From JAYPUG01 sp038117265 (GTDB taxonomy: Bacteria > Pseudomonadota > Alphaproteobacteria > UBA6615): a stretch of 14,020 nucleotides of DNA. Within the stretch, counting starts at the first letter, position 1; each line of letters begins with the position of its first letter. The translations under genes were made by a program, and so were the position numbers. The notes beneath the pieces were generated by a model that made no database searches, was not told where the DNA came from, and was given only the letters and a program-made list of their open reading frames with translations. Below are positions 1-5,509 of the stretch, piece by piece. The stretch lies in NCBI GenBank assembly GCA_038117265.1, contig JAYOFO010000062.1, forward strand, positions 1 to 14,020, written 5' to 3'.

Positions 1-246
1 GACACCAACAAGGTCACGATCTGCAAGGGCGCCAACAGGGTGGAAGACGGCGGCGGCATCACGGAGGAGATCGTGCTGCCCGCACGCTCGGTGATCGAGC
101 AGGTGCGCGCCAACGATGAGAACTTCGCCGCGGCCTGCGAGGGCGATGAGACCTACCTGTTCACGCCGGACGAGATGGCCCACACGGCCGCGGTGCACGA
201 GGCGATCGCCAAGTCTGCCAAGGCGCACGCCCCGACGGCGGTCTAG
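1..246 (+). CDS. C-terminal part of a probable Gfo/Idh/MocA-family oxidoreductase
   Basis: Frame 1 is open from the window edge to a TAG at 244-246, so the 5' end of this gene is missing. The 81 visible residues start DTNKVTICKG, and an in-frame GTG at 40 is probably internal rather than the true start. The ending, with 'TPDEMAHTAAVHEAIAKSAK', resembles the final helix of Gfo/Idh/MocA NAD(P)-dependent dehydrogenases, where a conserved stretch ends in a helix of the type 'VxEAxxxSA'. The nucleotide-binding Rossmann domain would lie upstream and cannot be seen, so neither substrate nor cofactor can be named. The next gene is convergent, with a 31-bp gap. The family call is tentative. That this is a coding 3' end is secure because of the GC-rich third positions and clean reading frame. 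Confidence 0.5.
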   Translation, partial: DTNKVTICKGANRVEDGGGITEEIVLPARSVIEQVRANDENFAAACEGDETYLFTPDEMAHTAAVHEAIAKSAKAHAPTAV

Positions 247-277
247 GCGGCGGTTCGGGCGGCGGCGATAGGGAGCC

Positions 278-1279
278 CTACTCCGCCAGCAGGAACGGCA
301 GCACCTTCTCGAGGGTCTCGGCCGGGTTCTCCTCGACGAAGAAGTGGCCGCCATCGACCAGCGCCACCTGCGCGCCGGGCAGCCATGCGTCGAGCCCCTC
401 GTAGTTCTCGACCGGCATCGGCGGCTCGTCGGTGCCCTGCAGGATCAGCATCGGCATGGTCCAGGCCGGGATCAGCCGAGTGCGCCGGTCGATCCAGTCC
501 TTGCGGAAGGTCGAGGCGTGGAAGTAGCGCTCGACCGCCGAGCCGGTGCCGGGGCGCGAGAATTCCTGGATCGCGCGCACCACGGTGGCCTTGTCGATCG
601 GGTGCTTGCACAGCCGCCCGAAGCCCCACTGGAACATCGTGACGGGGTCCTGGAGGATTCCCCGCGTCTCGACGTCGGTGAACAGCACCTCCTGCGGCGC
701 CAGGTCCGGGTGGAAGTGGATCAGGTGCTGCGAGCCGCGCACGTAGCGGGTCACGCGCGACGCGTGCTTGGCGGCGATGTAGTCCGCCTGCATCGTGCCC
801 CGGTCGTGGCTGAACAGCGCGAACCGGTCGATCCCCAGCGCATCGATCAGCGCGACGACCTGGTCGGCAACGCCCTCGTGGCGATAGTCGCCGCAGCGCT
901 TGTCTGACTGGCCGTAGCCCTTCAGGTCGATGGCGATGCAGCGGAAGTGCCTGGCCAGCTCGGGCAGGATCGGCCGCCACATGCACCAGGATTGCGGGAT
1001 GCCGTGCATCAGCAGCAGCACGGGGGCGTCCGCGCGCCCGGCCGGCCCCGCCTCGACGAAGTGCCAGGTCAGGGTCTCGCACTCGCCCGGTGCCTCGACG
1101 AAGCGGTGGGTGACCGTCAGCACGCCGATGTCCTCCACCTCGCCGTCGCGGTTCGCGGGCGCCGGAGGCACGCCTTCGGCCGCGATCTCGGCGAGGGTGG
1201 CCACCATCTCGGGATGGTTGTGGCCGGTGCGCATCAGCGCCAGGGCGGCCGCGCTGGGCTGGCGGTATTCCAGGTCCAT
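278..1279 (-). CDS. Alpha/beta hydrolase, epoxide hydrolase / haloacetate dehalogenase-like
   Basis: A predicted 333-residue cytosolic alpha/beta-fold hydrolase. Residues 92-96 (HGIPQ) form the oxyanion-hole motif. Residues 118-126 read DLKGYGQSD, close to the DxRGYGxSD motif of epoxide hydrolases and fluoroacetate dehalogenases. The nucleophile elbow is SHDRG (157-161), so the nucleophile is Asp159 rather than Ser, as in dehalogenases and epoxide hydrolases. The charge relay is probably Asp284 (QGTDE) with His312 (GGHFFVEENP). The ATG at 1277-1279 is chosen over an upstream start that would overlap the qorA-like gene. That gene stops 4 bp upstream on the same strand, so the two are almost certainly co-transcribed. 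About 60 residues precede the usual core, longer than in many relatives. The substrate (epoxide, haloacid or ester) cannot be told from sequence. Confidence 0.85.
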   Translation of the reverse strand: MDLEYRQPSAAALALMRTGHNHPEMVATLAEIAAEGVPPAPANRDGEVEDIGVLTVTHRFVEAPGECETLTWHFVEAGPAGRADAPVLLLMHGIPQSWCMWRPILPELARHFRCIAIDLKGYGQSDKRCGDYRHEGVADQVVALIDALGIDRFALFSHDRGTMQADYIAAKHASRVTRYVRGSQHLIHFHPDLAPQEVLFTDVETRGILQDPVTMFQWGFGRLCKHPIDKATVVRAIQEFSRPGTGSAVERYFHASTFRKDWIDRRTRLIPAWTMPMLILQGTDEPPMPVENYEGLDAWLPGAQVALVDGGHFFVEENPAETLEKVLPFLLAE

Positions 1280-1283
1280 CGGC

Positions 1284-2264
1284 CTAGATCTCGAACACGG
1301 TCGAACCGGTGGTCCGGCCCGCGGCGACGTCGGCATGGGCCCGGGCCACGTCGTCCAGCTTGTAGCGCTGGCCGATCACGGTCGCCACATCGCCCGCCGA
1401 CAGGGCGGCGAACAGGGTGGCCGCGCTGCCCTCCAGCTCCTCGCGGGTGAGCTGGTAGAAGCGCATCGAGGCCTTGGTGAAGAACAGCGAGCCCTTGACG
1501 TTGAGCTCGACGGAATCGATCGGCGGCAGCGGGCCCGACGAGTTGCCGAAATTGACCATGTAGCCGCGCGGGCGCAGCGAATCTATCGAGCGCTGCCAAT
1601 GGTCCTTGCCAACGGAATCGTAGACCACGTCGACGCCCCGCCCGCCGGTGACGTCGCGCGCCACCTCCTGGAAGTTCTCGGTCTTGTAGTTGACCGCATG
1701 GGACGCGCCGTGGGCCAGGATGGTCTCCTTCTTCTCGTCCGAACCCACCGTGCCGATGACGCTGACGCCCCTGGCCGCGAGCCACTGGCTCAGGAACAGG
1801 CCGACGCCGCCGGCCGCGGCGTGGACGAGCGCGGTCTCGCCCGGCTTGGCGGGATAGCAGCGATGGATCAGGTATTCCGCCGTCATGCCCTTGAGCATGC
1901 TGGCCGCGGCCACGTCGTCGGGCACACCGTCGGGCAGCGCCACCACCTGGGACGCGTCGATCAGGCGCGCCTCGGCATAGGCGCCGGGCATGGTCGCGGC
2001 ATAGGCGACGCGCTGGCCCGCGGCGAAGCCGGTCACACCCTCGCCGACCGCCTCGATCACGCCGGCCGCCTCGGTGCCCAGCACCGAGGGCAGCTCGGGC
2101 AGCACGGGATAGACGCCGCGGCGCACCGCGATGTCGAGGAAGTTGAAGCCGATCGCCGTGTGGCGCAGGCGCAGCTGGCCGGGACCGGGATCGCCGACCT
2201 CGATCTGTTCGATCTTCAGGACGTCGACGTCGCCGAATTCGTGGATGCGGACTGCCTTGACCAT
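1284..2264 (-). CDS. qorA: NAD(P)H:quinone oxidoreductase, QorA / zeta-crystallin type
   Basis: A 326-residue medium-chain dehydrogenase/reductase, close in length and sequence to E. coli QorA as I recall it. Marker segments are GFNFLD (39-44), LGTEAAG (62-68), the nucleotide-binding AAAGGVG (149-155), YDSVG (215-219) and FGNSSG (239-244). Structural and catalytic zinc cysteines are absent, as expected for the quinone-reductase branch. Members reduce quinones or other activated alkenes with NADPH, often by one-electron transfer. The ATG at 2262-2264 has a purine-rich AAGGGGAAGAG upstream. A much longer open frame continues upstream on this strand but only as the antisense of the BKACE gene. 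It forms a two-gene unit with the alpha/beta hydrolase (4-bp gap) and is divergent from the BKACE gene. The enone or quinone actually reduced is unknown. Confidence 0.9.
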   Translation of the reverse strand: MVKAVRIHEFGDVDVLKIEQIEVGDPGPGQLRLRHTAIGFNFLDIAVRRGVYPVLPELPSVLGTEAAGVIEAVGEGVTGFAAGQRVAYAATMPGAYAEARLIDASQVVALPDGVPDDVAAASMLKGMTAEYLIHRCYPAKPGETALVHAAAGGVGLFLSQWLAARGVSVIGTVGSDEKKETILAHGASHAVNYKTENFQEVARDVTGGRGVDVVYDSVGKDHWQRSIDSLRPRGYMVNFGNSSGPLPPIDSVELNVKGSLFFTKASMRFYQLTREELEGSAATLFAALSAGDVATVIGQRYKLDDVARAHADVAAGRTTGSTVFEI

Positions 2265-2426
2265 GCTCTCTTCCCCTTCGACCCCTGGCGGGCGCAAATC
2301 TGTGCGTATGGCTTGTTCGTCGCGGCCTGCCTGACTAGGCTTCCGCGCGAACCACGTTTTACAGGGCGCCCGGAAACGTGAACAGGGCGCGCCCGACAAA
2401 TAGCTCTTCCAGGGGGGAACACCAGC
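2265..2426. promoter_or_regulatory. Divergent control region between qorA-like and BKACE genes
   Basis: These 162 bp separate two outward-facing starts, so promoters for both must lie here or nearby. Two interleaved signals are visible. One is the direct repeat ACAGGGCGC at 2361-2369 and 2382-2390, spaced 21 bp. The other is the 7-bp inverted repeat CACGTTT (2353-2359) / AAACGTG (2374-2380), whose half-sites are also 21 bp apart. Two helical turns of spacing put both half-sites on one face of the DNA, as expected for a dimeric regulator. A strong Shine-Dalgarno, AGGGGGG at 2411-2417, precedes the BKACE ATG. No convincing -35/-10 pair stands out. The operator role is inference. Confidence 0.4.
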
Positions 2427-3302
2427 ATGCCAGGACCGGTCATCATCAGCTGCGCGCTCACGGGCGCCGCCGACTCCGCGGGCGCCAACCCGGCCGTCCC
2501 GGTCACGCCCGAGCAGATCGCCAACGAGGCGATCGCCGCCAACAAGGCCGGCGCGGCGATCGTCCACATCCATGTCCGCAACCCCGAGACGGGCAAAGCG
2601 AGCATGGACCCCAAGCTCTACAAGGAGGTGGTCGACCGCATCCGCGACGCCGGCGCGCCGGTGATCATCAACCTGACGACGGGCCCCGGCGCGCGCTTCG
2701 TGCCCGACCGCGACAATCCCGGCCAGGCCGCGCCCGGCTCGGTGATGAAGACGGCCGAGGAGCGGGTGATCCACGTGCTCGAGAACAAGCCCGACATCTG
2801 CTCGCTCGACGTGGCGACCATGAACTTCGGCGATCGGCCGATGGTCAACGCGCCCGACATGCTCAACGAGATGGCGAAGCTGATCCAGGAGGCCGGGGTG
2901 AAGCCCGAGCTGGAGGTGTTCGACACCGGGCATGTGCGGCTCGCCAACCACATGGTCGAGACCGGCGCGATCAAGGACGACAAGCCGCTCTACCAGCTCT
3001 GCCTCGGCATTCCGTGGGGCGCGCCGGCGACGGCCGAGATGATGATGGCCATGCGCGACATGCTGCCCGAAAACGCCAACTGGGCCTCGTTCGGCATCTC
3101 GCGCTTCGAGTTCCCGATGGTGGCGAGCGCCGTGCTGCTGGGCGGCCACTGCCGGGTCGGGCTCGAGGACAATCTCTACATCGCGCGCGGCGAGCTCGCG
3201 AGCGGCAACGCCCAGCTGGTGGGCCGCGCCGTCGAGATCGTCGAATCCATGGGCTCGGAAGTGGCCAACGAGGCCCAGGCGCGGGAGATCCTGGGGCTGT
3301 AG
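2427..3302 (+). CDS. BKACE-family (DUF849) beta-keto acid cleavage enzyme
   Basis: A 291-residue TIM-barrel protein of the family whose prototype is Kce, the 3-keto-5-aminohexanoate cleavage enzyme of lysine fermentation. Members are Zn-dependent and condense a beta-keto acid with acetyl-CoA, giving acetoacetate and a new CoA ester. The zinc ligands are visible: His47 and His49 in HIHVRNPETG, and Glu247 in RVGLED (243-248). Arg243 and Asp248 match the catalytic Arg/Asp pair known in Kce. The start ATG has AGGGGGG upstream. The gene stands alone, divergent from qorA, and no lysine-fermentation genes are nearby. The substrate is therefore probably another beta-keto acid, as in many proteobacterial paralogues. 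The family assignment is firm and the substrate is unknown. Confidence 0.9.
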   Translation: MPGPVIISCALTGAADSAGANPAVPVTPEQIANEAIAANKAGAAIVHIHVRNPETGKASMDPKLYKEVVDRIRDAGAPVIINLTTGPGARFVPDRDNPGQAAPGSVMKTAEERVIHVLENKPDICSLDVATMNFGDRPMVNAPDMLNEMAKLIQEAGVKPELEVFDTGHVRLANHMVETGAIKDDKPLYQLCLGIPWGAPATAEMMMAMRDMLPENANWASFGISRFEFPMVASAVLLGGHCRVGLEDNLYIARGELASGNAQLVGRAVEIVESMGSEVANEAQAREILGL

Positions 3303-3352
3303 TCCCAGCGCCTGCACTCCTTCAGGCAAACACCCTGCGGATCGGGCACATT

Positions 3353-3433
3353 ACCCTCTCCTCCTCGGAGGAGAGGGTGGTGAGCGTGTGTCCGCCATAG
3401 CGCGAAGGCGGCAGCGAACCGGGTGAGGTGGGG
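3353..3433 (-). repeat. Extragenic palindromic repeat, copy A (half unit, inverted)
   Basis: A perfect 12-bp hairpin, ACCCTCTCCTCC (3353-3364) and GGAGGAGAGGGT (3367-3378) with a 2-nt loop, is followed by a spacer and then GGGTGAGGTGGGG at 3421-3433. Read on the minus strand this matches the first half of the composite repeat at 5355 and 12678 (cacctcacccgg ... accctctcc ... ggagagggt). It ends exactly at the ATG of the DUF559 gene and supplies that gene's only Shine-Dalgarno-like sequence (GAGG at 3425-3428). The 15-mer CCGCCATAGCGCGAA at 3392-3406 recurs at 6936-6950. Confidence 0.85.
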
Positions 3434-3814
3434 ATGTCGGTTCGGCCAGAAGCAAGGCGCGCGCGGGAACTTCGGCGCAATATGACCAACGCCGAGCAGC
3501 AGCTCTGGCGCGCCCTTCGCGAGGCCAAACCTGCTGTCAGGATTCGCCGACAACATCCGATCGGAAATTACATCGTCGATTTCGCGATTCCGTCCCGAAA
3601 GTTGGCGATCGAGATCGATGGCGGTCAGCACGTGGAAACGATCATCGAAGATCAGCAGCGAACGGCCGCGCTTGAAAAGCACGGCTATCGAGTCATCCGT
3701 TTCTGGAACAACGAGGTCTTCGAGAACCTGGACGGCGTTCTGGAAACGATACTCGGAGAGTTCGAAGCCGCCCCCACCTCACCCCGACCCTCTCCTCCCC
3801 ATGGGAGGAGAGGG
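3353..3814 (+). mobile_element. Candidate repeat-bounded DUF559 element (hairpin-TIR-gene-TIR-hairpin)
   Basis: A DUF559 gene is enclosed by a symmetrical frame. From outside in on the left are a 12-bp-stem hairpin (3353-3378) and a 13-bp terminal repeat GGGTGAGGTGGGG (3421-3433). On the right are its exact inverse CCCCACCTCACCC (3772-3784) and a second 12-bp-stem hairpin (3788-3814). The interior is visibly less GC-rich than the flanking metabolic genes. There is no transposase, integrase or obvious target-site duplication. That it moves, or ever moved, as a unit is inference. The layout recalls REP sequences flanking RAYT genes. Confidence 0.35.
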
Positions 3815-3820
3815 AGATGA
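3434..3820 (+). CDS. DUF559 family protein, predicted PD-(D/E)XK (Vsr-like) endonuclease
   Basis: A 128-residue protein with the DUF559 layout, a small domain placed in the restriction-endonuclease fold near Vsr. Conserved features are RNMTNAEQQLWRALR (15-29, with Glu21), YIVDF (46-50, Asp49), the catalytic-looking LAIEIDGGQH (57-66, with Glu60, Asp62, His66) and VIRFWNNEVFEN (87-98). These supply the Asp and Glu-x-Asp expected of a metal-dependent nuclease. The ATG at 3434 touches the left inverted repeat, and a GTG at 3428 is a possible alternative. The last 14-16 codons (from about APTSPRPSPPHG) are read through the right-hand repeat, so the C-terminal tail is repeat-derived. Base composition is lower in GC than neighbours. 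Its biochemical role is not established. It converges on gabD with an 8-bp gap. Confidence 0.85.
   Translation: MSVRPEARRARELRRNMTNAEQQLWRALREAKPAVRIRRQHPIGNYIVDFAIPSRKLAIEIDGGQHVETIIEDQQRTAALEKHGYRVIRFWNNEVFENLDGVLETILGEFEAAPTSPRPSPPHGRRGR
3772..3816 (-). repeat. Extragenic palindromic repeat, copy B (half unit, inverted)
   Basis: CCCCACCTCACCC (3772-3784) leads into the hairpin CCCTCTCCTCCC (3788-3799) / GGGAGGAGAGGG (3803-3814), a perfect 12-bp stem with a 3-nt CAT loop. Read on the minus strand it matches the second half of the composite at 12747-12788 (ctccctctcctccc ... gggtcggggtgagg). It lies inside the 3' end of the DUF559 gene and 13 bp from the end of gabD, so it may also act as a bidirectional transcription stop. 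That role is inference. Confidence 0.8.
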
Positions 3821-3828
3821 GCGGCGGC

Positions 3829-5283
3829 CTACGCCATCCCGCCCATGCACATGTACTTGATCTCGATATAGTCCTCGATGCCGTACTTCGAGCCCTCGCG
3901 GCCCACGCCGCTCTCCTTGAAGCCGCCGAACGGCGCGACCTCGGTCGAGATCAGCCCGGTGTTCACGCCGACGATGCCGGATTCGAGCCCCTCGGTGACC
4001 TTCCACACCCGGCGCAGGTCCGAGGCATAGAAATACGCCGCCAGGCCGAACTCGGTGTCGTTGGCCATGGCGATGCCCTCCTCGTCGGTCCCGAACCGAT
4101 AGACCGGCGCGACCGGGCCGAACGTCTCCTCGCGGGAGACGTCCATGGTCGGCGTCACGTCGACCAGCACGGTGGGCTGGAAGAAGGTGCCGCCCAGATC
4201 GTGGCGCTCGCCGCCGACGGCGACCTTGGCCCCCTTGGCGACGGCGTCGGCGATGTGCTGCTCGACCTTCTCGACCGCGGCCATGTCGATCAGCGGGCCC
4301 TGGGTCACGCCATCGTCCAGCCCGTTGCCCACGTTGAGCCCGCGCACCGCCTCGGCCAGCTTCTCGGTGAACGCCTCGTAGACGCCGTCCTGCACCAGGA
4401 TGCGGTTGGCGCAGACGCAGGTCTGGCCGGTGTTGCGGTACTTCGAGGCCATGGCGCCGACGACGGCGGCATCCAGGTCGGCGTCGTCGAACACCAGGAA
4501 CGGCGCGTTGCCGCCCAGCTCCATCGACACCTTCTTGATGTTCTGGGCGCTGGCGGCCATCAGCTCGCGGCCCACCTCGGTCGAGCCGGTGAAGGTCAGC
4601 TTGCGCACGATAGGGTTCGAGGTGATCTCCGCGCCGATCTCGCGCGAGGAGCCCGTCACGACCGACAGCACGCCCGCCGGCACGCCCGCCCGCTCGGCCA
4701 GCTCGGCCATCGCCAGCGCCGAATAGGGCGTGGACGTGGCGGGCTTCACCACCATGGAACAGCCCGCGGCCAGCGCCGGGCCGGCCTTGCGGGTGATCAT
4801 GGCGGCGGGGAAGTTCCACGGCGTGATCGCCGCCGTCACCCCGATCGGCTCCTTCATCACGACGATGCGCGTGTCGCGCGTGTGGCCGGGGATGGTGTCG
4901 CCGTAGATGCGCTTGCCCTCTTCCGCGAACCACTCGATGAAGGCGGCGGCGTAGGCGATCTCGCCGCGGCTCTCGGCCAGCGGCTTGCCCTGCTCGGTCG
5001 TCATCAGGACGGCCAGATCTTCCTGGTTCGCCATCATCAAATCGTGCCAGCGGCGCAGGATCGCGGCGCGCTCCTTGCCCGTCAGCTTGCGCCACTCGCG
5101 CTGCGCGGCCTCGGCGGCCTCGATGGCGCGGCGGGTCTCGGTGGCGCCCATCTTCGGCACCGTGCCGATGACCGACCCGTCGGCGGGGTTGGTCACCTCG
5201 ATGGTCTCGCCGGAATCCGCGTCGGCCCACGCGCCGGCCACGTAGCATTGCTGGCGGAAGAGCTTTTCGTCTGAGAATTTCAT
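3829..5283 (-). CDS. gabD: Succinate-semialdehyde dehydrogenase (NADP+), GabD-like
   Basis: A 484-residue aldehyde dehydrogenase, near-colinear with E. coli GabD (482 aa) from the N-terminal MKFSDEKLFRQQ to the C-terminal YGIEDYIEIKYMCMGG. Landmarks are PWNFP (155-159, Asn157), Lys180 in VVKPA, the cofactor loop FTGSTEVGRE (231-240), the general base Glu255 in MELGGN, and the catalytic Cys289 in GQTCVCAN, with the Cys291 partner of the redox-switch pair. It oxidises succinate semialdehyde to succinate in 4-aminobutyrate breakdown, feeding the TCA cycle. No GabT aminotransferase is present, so another semialdehyde is possible. The ATG at 5281-5283 has AGGGAC upstream. A longer start at 5319 would add 12 non-homologous residues. 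It is transcribed alone, with repeat-rich spacers on both sides. Confidence 0.93.
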   Translation of the reverse strand: MKFSDEKLFRQQCYVAGAWADADSGETIEVTNPADGSVIGTVPKMGATETRRAIEAAEAAQREWRKLTGKERAAILRRWHDLMMANQEDLAVLMTTEQGKPLAESRGEIAYAAAFIEWFAEEGKRIYGDTIPGHTRDTRIVVMKEPIGVTAAITPWNFPAAMITRKAGPALAAGCSMVVKPATSTPYSALAMAELAERAGVPAGVLSVVTGSSREIGAEITSNPIVRKLTFTGSTEVGRELMAASAQNIKKVSMELGGNAPFLVFDDADLDAAVVGAMASKYRNTGQTCVCANRILVQDGVYEAFTEKLAEAVRGLNVGNGLDDGVTQGPLIDMAAVEKVEQHIADAVAKGAKVAVGGERHDLGGTFFQPTVLVDVTPTMDVSREETFGPVAPVYRFGTDEEGIAMANDTEFGLAAYFYASDLRRVWKVTEGLESGIVGVNTGLISTEVAPFGGFKESGVGREGSKYGIEDYIEIKYMCMGGMA

Positions 5284-5351
5284 GGTCGCGTCCCTGCTGG
5301 AATTCGTTTTCCCGAGCATAGGACTCCGGAGACAGTGGGGACAACCAGGAC

Positions 5352-5509
5352 ACCCACCTCACCCGGCTCACTTCGTTCGCCACCCTCTCCCCCCTGAAGG
5401 GCGGAGAGGGTTAGTTTGCTTCTCCCTCTCCTTCCCCCTTTGCGGCGCTTGTCGCCGCAAGGGCGACAGAGCGTGGAAGGAGAGGGTCGGGGTTAGGTAG
5501 GTTCGCCGC
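5352..5509 (+). repeat. Extragenic palindromic repeat, copy C (full composite)
   Basis: This fills the gap between the monooxygenase stop and gabD start; I see no gene in 5284-5509. The first hairpin is ACCCTCTCC (5382-5390) / GGAGAGGGT (5403-5411). The second is CCCTCTCCTTCC (5424-5435) / GGAAGGAGAGGG (5475-5486), a perfect 12-bp stem. Nested inside it is TTGCGGCG (5440-5447) / CGCCGCAA (5453-5460). Positions 5355-5432 match 12678-12755 at 73 of 78 bases by direct alignment. The tail GTCGGGGTTAGG runs up to the stop codon of the monooxygenase gene. Confidence 0.88.

Noticed and set aside
930..2381. 483-residue plus-strand open frame
   Set aside because: It is antisense to the well-supported qorA-like and hydrolase genes. 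The translation has biased composition and no recognisable motifs, as expected in high-GC DNA.
2265..3329. Long minus-strand frame upstream of the qorA start, making an apparent 681-residue protein
   Set aside because: It is the antisense of the BKACE gene, with a His/Arg/Gly-rich low-complexity translation. QorA homology begins at the ATG at 2264, which has its own Shine-Dalgarno.
3353..3378. Ordinary Rho-independent terminator after the BKACE gene
   Set aside because: The hairpin is strong but not followed by a T-run, and the same sequence recurs at other loci as part of a larger repeat. A terminator role is possible but is not the best description.
3353..3815. CRISPR-like array from recurring short repeats
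   Set aside because: The repeats are palindromic, inverted, only a few in number and separated by a gene. There are no regular spacers and no cas genes.
3779..5383. 534-residue minus-strand open frame and a 485-residue plus-strand frame over gabD
   Set aside because: Both are frame shadows of gabD with Arg/Gly- or His/Leu-rich sequence. gabD has intact catalytic residues across its whole length.
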